A DNA stretch of 64,000 nt, from contig NZ_VTZS01000005.1 in NCBI RefSeq assembly GCF_008367235.1, positions 186,001 through 250,000 of the forward strand. Reading direction: 5' to 3'. This DNA comes from Pareuzebyella sediminis. GTDB lineage: Bacteria > Bacteroidota > Bacteroidia > Flavobacteriales > Flavobacteriaceae. Positions within the stretch are counted from its first letter, which is position 1. Every line of letters starts with the position of its first letter. This document shows, in pieces, positions 44,601 through 54,195 of the stretch. A model generated the notes under the pieces. The model was not told where the DNA came from. It made no database searches and was given only the letters and a program-made list of their open reading frames with translations. The position numbers and the translations under genes were made by a program.

Positions 44601-45053
44601 TCAACGCAATTGTCTCAAGCCCTCGTATATCACGATACCCACTGCGTTTGCCAGGTTCAAACTGCGAACATGTGGGCTGTAAAGAGGTATTTTATAAAGA
44701 CAGTACGGATATTTTTCGGTTAGTTTCTGTGGTAATCCCACAGATTCTTTGCCGAAGATCAAAAACATTTCGTCCTCAAAATCTATGGACCAATGCTCTT
44801 TTTCACTATGGCTCGAGAAAAGAGCCATCTTTTTATTTTTATGTTTTCCAAAAAAGGCCTCTATACTTTCATGAACAACGAGTTCGAGGTGGGGCCAATA
44901 GTCTAGACCTGCTCTCTTTAGTCGTTTATCGGTAAGCTCAAAACCAAAGGGTTTGACCAGATGAAGGGTTGATCCAGTAGCAAGGGCCAACCGACCAATA
45001 TTTCCTGTATTATTGGGTATTTCTGGCTCGATAAGAACAATATGTAGTGCCAT
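44601..45053 (-). CDS. trmL: tRNA (cytidine/uridine-2'-O-)-methyltransferase TrmL
   Basis: A 150-residue SPOUT methyltransferase that methylates the ribose of the wobble base 34 in tRNA-Leu. The motifs are complete: EPEIPNNTGNIGRLA at the start, LVKPFGFELTDKRLKRAGLDYW, LIFGKESVGLP in the middle and IPLYSPHVRSLNLANAVGI near the end, which form the knotted SAM site. It lies 5 bases after the VF530 gene on the same strand, so they are probably co-transcribed. Confidence 0.94.
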   Translation of the reverse strand: MALHIVLIEPEIPNNTGNIGRLALATGSTLHLVKPFGFELTDKRLKRAGLDYWPHLELVVHESIEAFFGKHKNKKMALFSSHSEKEHWSIDFEDEMFLIFGKESVGLPQKLTEKYPYCLYKIPLYSPHVRSLNLANAVGIVIYEGLRQLR

Positions 45054-45058
45054 TATAC

Positions 45059-45289
45059 CTAGATCGATTTTAAATAGAGCTCTTCTACTTTTTTACGGGC
45101 CCAAGGGGTACGGCGTAAAAACTTCAGGGAAGATTTAATCGTGGGGTCGTTTTTAAAACAATTGATGTTTATTTTCTCGGCAAGTTCGTCCCATGTATAT
45201 TTTTGGGTGAGGTATTCGAGAATAGCTACCAATTTTACTCCGTGGAGTGGGTTGTTAGGTTGGTGGGGACCATTGTTTTCGTCTTTCAT
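45059..45289 (-). CDS. VF530 family protein (DUF2132)
   Basis: A 76-residue soluble protein of the VF530 (DUF2132) family, which is thought to bind [24 protein letters not shown] is the typical opening, followed by [37 protein letters not shown]; length agrees with the family. Function is not well known. It lies just upstream of trmL. Confidence 0.92.
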   Translation of the reverse strand: MKDENNGPHQPNNPLHGVKLVAILEYLTQKYTWDELAEKININCFKNDPTIKSSLKFLRRTPWARKKVEELYLKSI

Positions 45290-45383
45290 AACCGACTGAA
45301 AGTAGTTTTGTGTATAAAAGCCCTTCTTTTCTTAGTTTCATGTCAAATTCTTTGACAAATGTAAAGAAGACCATAAAATGAAA

Positions 45384-45408
45384 AAACTCCGGTAATCAGC
45401 CGGAGTTT
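45384..45408 (-). terminator. Terminator downstream of the primary sigma factor gene
   Basis: AAACTCCGG (45384-45392) and CCGGAGTTT (45400-45408) form a 9-bp stem with a 7-base loop. On the minus strand it is followed by further T, giving a good rho-independent terminator for the gene ending at 45542. Confidence 0.8.
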
Positions 45409-45541
45409 ATTCATCAATCAAAAAACGAACAGTCATGATAAACTGTTGTTACCGTTAAAATTACAACTAATATGCCAAATATCCAATTTAAGGATTATTT
45501 AACTTGTAATTTCAATCCCTTGAACCAGGGGTATTTTAAGG

Positions 45542-46405
45542 TTACCCTAAATATGTTTTTAATATTTTACTTCTAGATGTATGTTTTAATCTACGGATGG
45601 CCTTTTCCTTAATTTGGCGTACCCTTTCCCTTGTCAGGTCAAAAGTTTCTCCAATTTCCTCTAGGGTCATCGAATGCTGACCTGCGAGACCAAAATAAAG
45701 ACGTATTACATCGGCTTCCCTAGGTGTCAAAGTCTCTAGGGCCCTCTCGATTTCGGTACGCAATGATTCGTGCAGCAATTCCTTATCAGGATTCGGCGAT
45801 TCTCCGCTGCGAAGTACATCGTACAAGTTAGAATCTTCCCCGTCGATCAATGGAGCATCCATAGATACATGGCGCCCTGAATTCTTGAGGGACTGTTTCA
45901 CATCTTCTACGGTCATATCAAGCTCTTTGGCAATTTCTTCGGCAGAAGGCATACGTTCGTGTGCTTGCTCTAAAAAAGCAAAGGTCTTGTTAATTTTGTT
46001 GATAGAGCCAATCTTGTTCAAAGGCAAACGCACTATACGGGATTGCTCGGCCAAGGCCTGAAGGATGGATTGGCGAATCCACCAAACGGCATACGATATG
46101 AATTTAAAACCCCTTGTTTCATCAAAACGTTGGGCTGCTTTTATCAAGCCAAGATTACCCTCATTGATCAAATCGGGCAAAGTAAGGCCTTGATTTTGGT
46201 ACTGCTTGGCAACGGATACCACGAATCTAAGATTGGCTTTTGTCAGTTTTTCAAGGGCAATTTGATCGCCCGCCTTGATGCGCTGTGCCAATTCGACCTC
46301 CTCGTCCGCTGTAATCAGATCTACTTTTCCGATTTCTTGCAAATACTTGTCTAAGGATGCGGTTTCCCTGTTGGTTACCTGTTTTGTGATTTTGAGCTGT
46401 CTCAT
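45542..46405 (-). CDS. rpoD: RNA polymerase primary sigma factor (RpoD/SigA)
   Basis: A 287-residue group 1 sigma factor of the short Bacteroidota type, without region 1.1 and the non-conserved region. Region 1.2 starts with [22 protein letters not shown]. The core-binding region 2 has [17 protein letters not shown] and the -10 binding region 2.4, [19 protein letters not shown]. The C-terminal region 4 has [15 protein letters not shown] and the helix [20 protein letters not shown] for the -33 element. It recognises the TTTG/TAnnTTTG promoters seen in this window. A hairpin TGCAGT/ACTGCA in its leader (46427-46446) is of unknown use. Confidence 0.96.
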   Translation of the reverse strand: MRQLKITKQVTNRETASLDKYLQEIGKVDLITADEEVELAQRIKAGDQIALEKLTKANLRFVVSVAKQYQNQGLTLPDLINEGNLGLIKAAQRFDETRGFKFISYAVWWIRQSILQALAEQSRIVRLPLNKIGSINKINKTFAFLEQAHERMPSAEEIAKELDMTVEDVKQSLKNSGRHVSMDAPLIDGEDSNLYDVLRSGESPNPDKELLHESLRTEIERALETLTPREADVIRLYFGLAGQHSMTLEEIGETFDLTRERVRQIKEKAIRRLKHTSRSKILKTYLG

Positions 46406-46525
46406 CTAAATTACCTTTCTATTAAGTGCAGTATTGGTAAACTGCATATACTTATACGTAAAAAAGACAGAAATGTTACAATTGGATAAAAAAAAATGGA
46501 ATTTTTCCGTTGTTTGACATAAAAA

Positions 46526-46551
46526 AGGCCCCAATTTTTCAACTGAGGCCT
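46526..46551 (-). terminator. Terminator after pnp
   Basis: AGGCC (46526-46530) pairs with GGCCT (46547-46551), and extra inner pairs (CCAATT with the A-rich and T-rich middle) extend the stem. On the minus strand it ends in a run of six T. It lies about 25 bases after the pnp stop. Confidence 0.7.
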
Positions 46552-46574
46552 GCAATCATGGGTATTTTAACCTA

Positions 46575-48794
46575 TTAATTATTTCTAGGCTTCCTGTCGC
46601 GATTATCTCTTCTGTTATCGCGTCCACCTCGATTTCTATCATTACTACGTGGAGGTCTTTCTTTATAACCCTCAGGTTTCGGCAGAAGAACTTTTCGGGA
46701 AACACGGTCTTTTTTCGTACGTGAATCGATGCCCATATACTTTACATCGAAAACATCGCCCATGTTCACTACGTCCGACACATTTTCGGTACGTTCCCAT
46801 GCCAATTCCGATACATGTAGTAAAACTTCGTTGCCAGGGGCATCTTGATATTCTACTACAGCTCCAAAATCTAACATTTTAATCACCTTTACTTCATATA
46901 CGCTACCAACTTCGGGCTTGAACATCAACGAATCGATTTTGGCCAATACGGCGTCGATACCATTTTGGTCGGTACCCAAAATTTCTACGATACCCTCTTC
47001 GGTTACCGGATCTTCATTGATAACGATCGTCGTTTTGGTCTCTTTTTGCAATTCTTGAATGACCTTGCCACCGGGTCCGATTAGCGCACCGATAAATTCG
47101 TTAGGTATTACCGTAGTTACCATCTTCGGAGCATGCGGTTTTACATCGGGGTTAGGCGCGGCAATCGTATCGGTTAACTTTTCTAAAATATGTAGTCTTC
47201 CGTCGCGTGCTTGTTTTAAAGCTTTGACCAAGATTTCGTAAGAAAGGCCTTTTACTTTAATATCCATTTGGCATGCCGTAATACCATCTGCGGTGCCTGT
47301 AACTTTAAAGTCCATGTCACCTAAATGATCTTCATCTCCAAGAATATCGGATAAAACAGCATACTTTCCGGTTTCCATGTCAGTAATCAATCCCATGGCA
47401 ATACCGGAAACTGGTTTTTTGAGTTGTACTCCAGCATCCATCAAGGCCATGGTTCCTGAACAAACGGTAGCCATCGATGAAGACCCGTTACTTTCCAATA
47501 CTTCGGAAACCACGCGTACGGTGTACGGACAATCTTCCGGAACCATTCCCTTTAATGCACGTTGCGCTAAATTTCCATGACCAACTTCCCTTCGCGATGT
47601 TCCGCGGATAGGTCGAGCCTCTCCCGTTGAGAAAGGGGGGAAGTTGTAGTGCAGGTAAAATGTTTCTTCACCTTCATAAGAGGGCATGTCAATTTGATTA
47701 GCTTCTCTAGAAGTACCTAAGGTTACTGTGGCCAAGGCCTGGGTTTCACCCCGTGTAAATATCGCCGAACCATGGGTAGAGGGCAAGTAATCTACTTCAC
47801 ACCAGATAGGTCGAATCTCATCTGTCTTTCTGCCGTCTAGGCGAAGGCTTTCATTAAGGGTAAGATCGCGAACGGCGGCCTTTTCTGCTTTGTAAAAGTA
47901 TTTTGAAACCAAATCACCGATCTCTTCCAATTCTTCTTCGGTAAAATTGGCTTTAACCTCTTCTTTAATAGCATCAAACGCAGCACTTCTTTCATGTTTT
48001 GCAGAGCCTGCCTTGGCTACGGCATATACCTTATCATAAGTGAGGTCGTGTACTTTTTTCTGCAAATCTTCATCTTCCGCTTCTCCCTCATATTCACGTA
48101 CCTCTTTTCTGCCTACGGCATCGGCCAATCGTAATTGGGCGGCACATTGTTCTTTAATGGCTTCATGGGCAAACTTGATAGCTTCGGTCATTTCCTCTTC
48201 GGAGATTTCACCCATTTCGCCTTCTACCATCATCACGGAATCAGCGGAAGCGCCAATAACCATATCTATATCTGAATCCGCTAATTGTGCCCTGGAAGGA
48301 TTAATTATGAATTCTCCGTTTACACGGCCAACACGACATTCCGAAATAGCACATTCAAACGGAAAATCCGATAATTGAATCGCTGCCGAAGCGGCCAATC
48401 CGGCCATTGCATCTGGCATCACGTCTTCGTCATGAGACATCAATTGAATCATTACTTGGGTCTCCGCATGGTAATCTTTTGGAAATAGCGGTCGTAATAC
48501 ACGGTCTACAAGACGCATAGTAAGCACCTCTCCATCACTGGGTCTGGCTTCCCTTTTGAAAAAACCACCCGGATATCTACCTGAAGCGGCGAATTTTTCA
48601 CGGTAATCTACCGTTAGAGGAAGAAAATCAACGTCACTTGCTTTGTAGTTGGAAACTACGGTACATAGTAACATACAATTGCCGGATTGTACGACAACCG
48701 AGCCGTGGGCTTGTTTTGCCAATTTTCCGGTCTCGATAGAGATTTCCCTACCGTCACCGAGATCAATGACCTCTTTAAATACTTTTGGAATCAT
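46575..48794 (-). CDS. pnp: Polyribonucleotide nucleotidyltransferase (PNPase)
   Basis: A 739-residue phosphorolytic 3'-5' exoribonuclease. Two RNase PH domains occupy about residues 1-230 and 300-560, with the active-site stretch [22 protein letters not shown] and [20 protein letters not shown] in the second. A KH domain carries [10 protein letters not shown] (about residue 580), then an S1 domain ([17 protein letters not shown]). The C-terminal tail is basic and rich in arginine, aspartate and asparagine ([15 protein letters not shown]), as in many Bacteroidota. It follows rpsO, as in E. coli, after a 190-base leader with three hairpins. Confidence 0.97.
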   Translation of the reverse strand: MIPKVFKEVIDLGDGREISIETGKLAKQAHGSVVVQSGNCMLLCTVVSNYKASDVDFLPLTVDYREKFAASGRYPGGFFKREARPSDGEVLTMRLVDRVLRPLFPKDYHAETQVMIQLMSHDEDVMPDAMAGLAASAAIQLSDFPFECAISECRVGRVNGEFIINPSRAQLADSDIDMVIGASADSVMMVEGEMGEISEEEMTEAIKFAHEAIKEQCAAQLRLADAVGRKEVREYEGEAEDEDLQKKVHDLTYDKVYAVAKAGSAKHERSAAFDAIKEEVKANFTEEELEEIGDLVSKYFYKAEKAAVRDLTLNESLRLDGRKTDEIRPIWCEVDYLPSTHGSAIFTRGETQALATVTLGTSREANQIDMPSYEGEETFYLHYNFPPFSTGEARPIRGTSRREVGHGNLAQRALKGMVPEDCPYTVRVVSEVLESNGSSSMATVCSGTMALMDAGVQLKKPVSGIAMGLITDMETGKYAVLSDILGDEDHLGDMDFKVTGTADGITACQMDIKVKGLSYEILVKALKQARDGRLHILEKLTDTIAAPNPDVKPHAPKMVTTVIPNEFIGALIGPGGKVIQELQKETKTTIVINEDPVTEEGIVEILGTDQNGIDAVLAKIDSLMFKPEVGSVYEVKVIKMLDFGAVVEYQDAPGNEVLLHVSELAWERTENVSDVVNMGDVFDVKYMGIDSRTKKDRVSRKVLLPKPEGYKERPPRSNDRNRGGRDNRRDNRDRKPRNN

Positions 48795-48809
48795 AAATTA
48801 GAATTAATA

Positions 48810-48825
48810 TCCGCATTAGTGCGGA
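48810..48825 (-). promoter_or_regulatory. Leader hairpin near the pnp start
   Basis: TCCGCA and TGCGGA form a perfect 6-bp stem with a 4-base loop (TTAG) 15 bases upstream of the pnp start codon. It could influence translation initiation or be an RNase target. Confidence 0.4.
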
Positions 48826-48843
48826 CTGTTAAACAATGGTCTT

Positions 48844-48863
48844 TCCGACGTTTTGAGGTCGGA
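48844..48863 (-). promoter_or_regulatory. Second leader hairpin upstream of pnp
   Basis: TCCGAC (48844-48849) and GTCGGA (48858-48863) form a 6-bp stem with an 8-base loop. The same hexamer GTCGGA is part of the larger stem at 48952-48978, so alternative pairings between the two hairpins are possible. Confidence 0.35.
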
Positions 48864-48951
48864 GTTGTTGTGTTGTGTGTCGACCAATGAAAAACTGTGT
48901 GCAGCTTTTTGTGTGTGCCTCAAAATGTTCCGAGGACTTGGAATATAATAT

Positions 48952-48978
48952 AAGGGGTCGGAAATTTTCCGACCCCTT
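48952..48978 (-). terminator. Strong palindrome after rpsO (terminator or attenuator)
   Basis: AAGGGGTCGGAAA and TTTTCCGACCCCTT form a stem of 12 or more base pairs with almost no loop, seven bases after the rpsO stop. There is no long T-run in the direction of transcription (TTATATTATATT), so it may be a processing or attenuation signal between rpsO and pnp rather than a full stop. Confidence 0.6.
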
Positions 48979-48985
48979 AGAATAA

Positions 48986-49255
48986 TTATTTTCTGATATT
49001 CAATTCTTTGATAAGTTCTCGATACTTAACAATATCCTTATTTTTTAGGTAATCAAGAAGACTACGCCTTTTACCTACCAATCGTACTAACGAACGTTCA
49101 GTGTTAAAGTCTTTTTGATTGTTTTTCAAATGTTGGGTCAAATGATTGATACGATGCGTGAACAAAGCTATCTGACCTTCAGTAGAACCTGTGTTCTCCG
49201 ATTTTCCGCCGTACTTTTTAAAAAGTTCAGCTTTTGTTTCCTTGGTTAAATACAT
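48986..49255 (-). CDS. rpsO: 30S ribosomal protein S15
   Basis: An 89-residue ribosomal protein that binds the central domain of 16S rRNA. The motifs are complete: KYGGKSENTGSTEGQIALFTHRI.. (split by me), then HLKNNQKDFNTERSLV and LVGKRRSLLDYLKNKD. Length equals the usual 88-89 residues. It has its own promoter 55 bases upstream and precedes pnp, a conserved order. Confidence 0.98.
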   Translation of the reverse strand: MYLTKETKAELFKKYGGKSENTGSTEGQIALFTHRINHLTQHLKNNQKDFNTERSLVRLVGKRRSLLDYLKNKDIVKYRELIKELNIRK

Positions 49256-49309
49256 GCCAATATTGTTTTAAATGATTTTTATGTATCTGACTGATTTTCA
49301 ATCAGGGCG

Positions 49310-49317
49310 CAAATATA
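49310..49317 (-). promoter_or_regulatory. -7 box of rpsO
   Basis: TATATTTG on the minus strand is an exact TAnnTTTG, 54 bases before the rpsO ATG, followed by GCGCCC. The -33 position has no TTG. The downstream base context (TTTGC..) is common for strong Bacteroidota promoters. Confidence 0.6.
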
Positions 49318-49410
49318 AGATTATTATTGATTATTTAAGGATTAACGCTAAAAATAATCTTTTGCACACGTGGCGCATAAAGGGATCTGAATGTGTTTTG
49401 ATTGAAAACC

Positions 49411-50271
49411 CTATGTGCGTATCGGCTTATTTTCGATAAGATCGATATAAAGATTGATTTTATTCTTTAATGCACTACGGTGCACTATAAAATCAAGAAA
49501 ACCGTGTTCTTTAACGAATTCGGCTGTTTGAAAACCCTCGGGTAATTCTTTCCCAGTAGCCTCTTTCACCACCCGGGGGCCTGCAAAGCCGATAAGTGCC
49601 CCAGGTTCGGAAACGTTAATGTCGCCCAGCATCGCGTAAGAGGCCGTAGTGCCTCCGGTCGTGGGGTCGGTACATAAAGAAATATAGGGTATTTTAGCTT
49701 CGGCAAGTTGTGCTAATTTAGCTGAGGTTTTGGCCAATTGCATTAGCGATAGCGCGGCCTCCATCATACGTGCACCTCCAGATTTGGAAATCATCAGAAA
49801 GGGCACTTTTTTCTTGATGGCATGGTCTATAGCTCGGGCAATTTTCTCGCCGACGACGCTCCCCATCGATCCCCCGATAAAATTAAAGTCCATACAAGCG
49901 ACCACCAAATCTTTGCCCTTTGACTTTCCGACTGCCGTTCTGACTGCATCTTTAAGGCCCGTTTTCTTTTGCGCCGCCTTTAAACGGTCAGAATATTTTT
50001 TTGTATCCTCGAATTTAAGGGGGTCTTTCGACGTTAATTTAGTGTCGAGTTCACTGAATTTATTATCGTCGAAAAGAATTTCAAAATATTCCTTACTGCC
50101 GATGCGAACGTGGTAGTCGTCTTCAGGGCTTACGTAGAAGTTTTTTGCAAGTACTTCTGACTCTACAATTTTTCCGGTAGGCGATTTGTACCATAGGCCT
50201 TTCGGCGTGTCCTTTTTTTCTTCCGTAGCTGTCTGTATGCCTTTTTCCTTTCTTTTGAACCAAGCTGTCAT
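49411..50271 (-). CDS. accD: Acetyl-CoA carboxylase carboxyltransferase subunit beta
   Basis: A 286-residue subunit that, with AccA, moves the carboxyl group from biotin to acetyl-CoA, giving malonyl-CoA. The crotonase-like fold motifs are present: [32 protein letters not shown] (oxyanion hole region), [15 protein letters not shown] and [12 protein letters not shown]. The N-terminal cysteine zinc ribbon is absent: where CxxC pairs are expected the protein has [12 protein letters not shown]. From memory this is typical of Flavobacteriaceae. ATG 50271 was preferred to 50280 because [11 protein letters not shown] matches the family opening. Confidence 0.93.
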   Translation of the reverse strand: MTAWFKRKEKGIQTATEEKKDTPKGLWYKSPTGKIVESEVLAKNFYVSPEDDYHVRIGSKEYFEILFDDNKFSELDTKLTSKDPLKFEDTKKYSDRLKAAQKKTGLKDAVRTAVGKSKGKDLVVACMDFNFIGGSMGSVVGEKIARAIDHAIKKKVPFLMISKSGGARMMEAALSLMQLAKTSAKLAQLAEAKIPYISLCTDPTTGGTTASYAMLGDINVSEPGALIGFAGPRVVKEATGKELPEGFQTAEFVKEHGFLDFIVHRSALKNKINLYIDLIENKPIRT

Positions 50272-50302
50272 ATTATCCATTTTAGCGTTCGGAAACTAGT
50301 TA

Positions 50303-51370
50303 CTACAAGGTGTTTATGTTATTGAGGTCGGCAAAGGCCTTCTTCAAACGTTCGACAAATGATTTTTCTCCTTCACGAAGCCAGACCCGGGGATCATAGA
50401 ATTTTTTATTGGGCTCGTCGCTTCCCTTTGGGTTTCCAATTTGTGATTGAAGATACTCGTTATTTTCCTGTACATAATCCCGAACCCCTGCTAAAAATGC
50501 ATATTGCAAATCGGTATCGATGTTCATTTTAATCACACCGTAGCTAATGCCTTCACGAATTTCTTCTACCGTAGATCCCGATCCACCGTGAAAAACAAAG
50601 TCAATATGGTTATGGCCTACCCCATATTTTTCGGAGATGTACTCTTGCGAATTCTTAAGGATCTTTGGAGTCAATTTTACATTACCCGGTTTGTATACCC
50701 CATGAACATTGCCAAAAGCTGCAGCAATGGTAAATCTATGGCTTACCTTTGATAGTTCTTCATAAGCATAGGCAACTTCTTCGGGTTGCGTATAAAGTTT
50801 GGAATCATCAACGTCAGAATTGTCGACACCGTCTTCTTCTCCTCCAGTAATTCCCAATTCGATTTCAAGGGTCATGTTCATCTTGCTCATGCGTTCTAGG
50901 TAGCCTTTACATATTTCTATGTTCTCTTCAATTGGCTCCTCTGAAAGATCTATCATATGAGAACTGAACAGGGATTTTCCCGTTTCGGAGAAATGTTTTT
51001 CGCTAGCGTCGAGCATTCCGTCGATCCAAGGCAAAAGTTTTTTTGCACAATGGTCCGTGTGAAGAATGACCGTCGCGCCATAAGCCTCGGCCAATTGATG
51101 AACGTGTTTTGCTCCCGCAACCGCTCCAAGTATAGCGGCCTTTTGCCCTTCATTGGAAAGTCCTTTTCCAGCATTGAACTGGGCTCCTCCGTTTGAAAAC
51201 TGTAAAATCACCGGAGCATTCAAACTGGCTGCGGTTTCTAAAACTCCGTTAATGGTGTTCGATCCGATAACATTCACCGCGGGTAAGGCAAAGCTCTTTG
51301 ACTTTGCGTATTTAAAAATTTCCTGTACTTCATCTCCGGTTGCTACACCGGGCTTGATATTGTGGGCCAT
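50303..51370 (-). CDS. fbaA: Class II fructose-bisphosphate aldolase
   Basis: A 355-residue zinc-dependent aldolase of glycolysis and gluconeogenesis. HTDHCAKKLLPWIDG carries the first zinc histidine near residue 110; GNVHGVYKPGN and VFHGGSGST, with the later zinc histidines, are at about residues 220-270. The length matches the class IIA (E. coli FbaA) type rather than the shorter class IIB. A -7 box lies 36 bases upstream. accD follows after 31 bases, so both may be one transcript. Confidence 0.96.
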   Translation of the reverse strand: MAHNIKPGVATGDEVQEIFKYAKSKSFALPAVNVIGSNTINGVLETAASLNAPVILQFSNGGAQFNAGKGLSNEGQKAAILGAVAGAKHVHQLAEAYGATVILHTDHCAKKLLPWIDGMLDASEKHFSETGKSLFSSHMIDLSEEPIEENIEICKGYLERMSKMNMTLEIELGITGGEEDGVDNSDVDDSKLYTQPEEVAYAYEELSKVSHRFTIAAAFGNVHGVYKPGNVKLTPKILKNSQEYISEKYGVGHNHIDFVFHGGSGSTVEEIREGISYGVIKMNIDTDLQYAFLAGVRDYVQENNEYLQSQIGNPKGSDEPNKKFYDPRVWLREGEKSFVERLKKAFADLNNINTL

Positions 51371-51405
51371 AATTCTGGTCTATTAGTTTGTAGTATTGAA
51401 TGGCA

Positions 51406-51413
51406 CAAAAGTA
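51406..51413 (-). promoter_or_regulatory. -7 box of fbaA
   Basis: The minus strand reads TACTTTTG, an exact TAnnTTTG, 36 bases before the ATG. No -33 TTG is visible at the usual distance. Confidence 0.5.
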
Positions 51414-51579
51414 ATAAAATAATATGTCTATGTGCGATCGGTGTTTATAAGTTTATCTTTATAGGCGACATGCAGAGATTGATAATGAATTGTTTATTGC
51501 TAACCATGATTTGCCCTGTATTTTCAGGGCTAAAGGTAAACTGGAACAAAATTTATTTTTAAGTAGTGCTAACCAGTTT

Positions 51580-54171
51580 TTAAAAAGGATAATTGATACC
51601 AATTTGGAGAACGGCATTCGTAAAATTAAAATCGGTCAACCACCGCTTCGAGATTTCTTCGGCAGGATTATACGTTTTGAAACCCAGGTCAGCACGTAGT
51701 ACAAAATAGGTGAAGTCATAGCGCAACCCAAAACCGGTGCCTAGCGCAATGTCTTCCAATGAACGAAAGCCTGTAAAGGTAGCTGCAGGATCTTCAACAT
51801 TGTCGAATACATTCCAAATATTTCCTGCATCGGCAAATAGGGCTCCCTTTAAATTTCCTAATAAGGGAAAACGGTATTCGAGATTAAGGCTTATTTTCAG
51901 GTTGGCCTCGTTAAAATCATTGATTGCATCTGTTCGACCCGGACCCAACGAATAGGGAGACCATGCCCTAATATCATTTGCCCCGCCCGCAAAATAGCTA
52001 CGAACAAAGGGAATATTGTTCGAGTTTCCATAGGGAATGGCTATTCCAAAAAAAGTTCGAAGGGCCAATACGTTATTTCTCGAAATACTCCAGTACTTTA
52101 CATAATCAAATTCGGTCTTTAGATATTGACTATAGGGTACCCCGAATACTAAAAAATTTTCATTTTCATTCTTATTGAAGGGTATGATCTGGGAAATTGC
52201 CGAGAGTAGGTTGCCGGCACTTTCAAACTTGAATCGAAATTGAAAGAATTTATTGTCGGTAAGACCTTCTCTATTGTTAAGGTTCAATGTATAGTTGCTC
52301 GCAAAGATGAGATTGTTTTCGGTAAGACGCTGTCTTCTTTCCTCAATAACGCTGACACTTTCGAAGTCTTCCCGAGTAGAAGGCACCTCGTTGTTCAAAA
52401 TGGCATTGGTAAAACCGGTTGTTCCCGAAGGAATAGTGAGTCTTGGAGTGTTACCTACAGGTGACTCATAAAAGTCAGAAAGCGAACTGTTGCCACTATA
52501 AACGTCAGTGGCTGCTATGGAGTTCAGTTGTGAAAAGGAGTTACGGTAAACATTAAAAAAGCGATCAGGGTTGACATTTCTGACGAACTGCACGTTCAAT
52601 AACTCTATATTATGTTTAATAAATTCAGATGGTATCCAATTGTAACTTAGTACGGTATTAAAGGCTTGTTTGTCAAGGCCTATGTTTTTTTGAAAGCTAG
52701 TACCTAGGGAAATTCGGGTTTTGGGAAGGGTATAGCTTGGAATTATCCTGCTCGTATCAAAAAATGGAAACCATAACCTGGGTATGTCAAGGTTGAGGTC
52801 GATTCCATATTCCTGAATATTAAAAAACCTATTGTCAATAATGCTAGGGTCGTTTGATGAGCCGATACTTACCCGTCCGGCTATACTCAGGTTTTCTGCA
52901 CCGCTGAATAAATTTCGTGCCTGTAATGACGGACTTAGGGCTAGGCCTACCTGCTGAATGTTAGATCGGGTAACCTCGAAAGACGTACCAAGGGAATATT
53001 TGGGTCTGGCCGCTAAGTATATATTTGCATCGAGCCCGTTCTCACTACTTGGAACCGAGGTTATCGTTGGATATTTAAATACGCCGAGATTGGTGATTTG
53101 GCGGTACGTACGTGTACGGTTAATTTCTCGATAAATACTGTCTTTTTCAAAAAAAACGGCATTGACAAGGGTTTTGGGTTTGAAACGTAATTTGTTGTGA
53201 TAAAAGATGGTGTAATTGTCGTAGCGCACAAATTTCTGTTCACTATCCCTTTCATCGTACAAATAGTCGGTGTAAATATTTACATTGTTAAATTTGTACA
53301 CCTTATAGTCGGAGGTGGTCACAGCACTGTCTCCCCGTCTTTTGAAGTTTTCGATATTCAGCTCGATATTCATTTTTTGGTCATCTGCCAATTTCGTCGT
53401 ATCAGCGGCAATATCATAGGAAATAGAACTTTCTTGGAAATTGTAAATCCCCGAATTTCTAAATATAGCGCTCAATCTTTCCCGTTCTTGGGCAAAAAAA
53501 CTCAGGTCAAATTGATCTCCACGCTTAACAAAAGCGTTTTCGGTGTGAAGAAGATAAATAGAATCGATAGCTTTTGATGCTATGTTTCTTGAAATAGAGT
53601 CGATGGAGAAAGGTTGGCCCAAATCGATTTTATATTCGATGGCTCCACGTTTTTTTTTGACGGTATCTATAACGTAGGTAGTATTGTTGTTAAAATAACC
53701 CTTACTACCGTAATAGGCTCTAAGTCTTTCGAGGGATCGCTTGGTCTTTACCGTATCGATGATTACGGGAGACTCTCCTATTTTTTTTAACCATTCACTG
53801 AGACCGCTTACCAAAAAAGATTCTCCAAGGCGATCTACTTGCTTCTTTGAAAGGAAATCGATGAGGCGCTGCTCTCTCTTTTCTTTTCTATATAGCCAGG
53901 CCTGAAAGGAGGAATCTGGATTTTTTTTTGCTAGATAGTAGAGGTTTAGGCGCAAGGGATAACCCAAAATAGTACTATTCGGCTCTTGAAATACGAGACT
54001 TTCGATGTTTTCGTCCTTAACCGCTTTACCATCTGCATAAATGGCATTTTTTTTGAGCAAAAGTTCATTTTCGCCTACCCTTTTTAGCGTGTTGCAAGAG
54101 TTGATGACCATAGCTAGAAATAATAGGCTTATTTTAGCAAAGGTTCTGGTAATGCGAAATGGTATGCCCAT
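51580..54171 (-). CDS. BamA/TamA-family outer membrane protein
   Basis: An 863-residue outer membrane protein of the Omp85 superfamily. The N-terminus has a signal sequence ending VINSCN, so it is probably a lipoprotein. Periplasmic POTRA-like regions follow (about residues 35-380), with strands such as TYVIDTVKKKRGAIEYKID.. and FYHNKLRF. The last 400 residues are a surface-antigen beta-barrel with YFAGGANDIRAWSPYSLGPG and LEYRFPLLGNLKGALFADAGN. It is likely a TamA-like protein, since BamA itself is normally elsewhere. ATG 54171 is preferred to 54261, which would overlap the divergent methyltransferase gene. Confidence 0.9.
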   Translation of the reverse strand: MGIPFRITRTFAKISLLFLAMVINSCNTLKRVGENELLLKKNAIYADGKAVKDENIESLVFQEPNSTILGYPLRLNLYYLAKKNPDSSFQAWLYRKEKREQRLIDFLSKKQVDRLGESFLVSGLSEWLKKIGESPVIIDTVKTKRSLERLRAYYGSKGYFNNNTTYVIDTVKKKRGAIEYKIDLGQPFSIDSISRNIASKAIDSIYLLHTENAFVKRGDQFDLSFFAQERERLSAIFRNSGIYNFQESSISYDIAADTTKLADDQKMNIELNIENFKRRGDSAVTTSDYKVYKFNNVNIYTDYLYDERDSEQKFVRYDNYTIFYHNKLRFKPKTLVNAVFFEKDSIYREINRTRTYRQITNLGVFKYPTITSVPSSENGLDANIYLAARPKYSLGTSFEVTRSNIQQVGLALSPSLQARNLFSGAENLSIAGRVSIGSSNDPSIIDNRFFNIQEYGIDLNLDIPRLWFPFFDTSRIIPSYTLPKTRISLGTSFQKNIGLDKQAFNTVLSYNWIPSEFIKHNIELLNVQFVRNVNPDRFFNVYRNSFSQLNSIAATDVYSGNSSLSDFYESPVGNTPRLTIPSGTTGFTNAILNNEVPSTREDFESVSVIEERRQRLTENNLIFASNYTLNLNNREGLTDNKFFQFRFKFESAGNLLSAISQIIPFNKNENENFLVFGVPYSQYLKTEFDYVKYWSISRNNVLALRTFFGIAIPYGNSNNIPFVRSYFAGGANDIRAWSPYSLGPGRTDAINDFNEANLKISLNLEYRFPLLGNLKGALFADAGNIWNVFDNVEDPAATFTGFRSLEDIALGTGFGLRYDFTYFVLRADLGFKTYNPAEEISKRWLTDFNFTNAVLQIGINYPF

Positions 54172-54177
54172 AGCCCC

Positions 54178-54185
54178 CAAAAATA
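54178..54185 (-). promoter_or_regulatory. -7 box close to the TamA-like start
   Basis: TATTTTTG on the minus strand, an exact TAnnTTTG, ends 7 bases before ATG 54171. Transcription would begin at or just before the start codon, so the mRNA would be nearly leaderless. The divergent gene begins at 54196. Confidence 0.4.
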
Positions 54186-54195
54186 CATTATTTGT

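Noticed and set aside
51362-51699. Plus-strand frames between fbaA and the TamA-like gene
   Set aside because: They overlap the fbaA promoter and the end of the barrel gene and show no family pattern.
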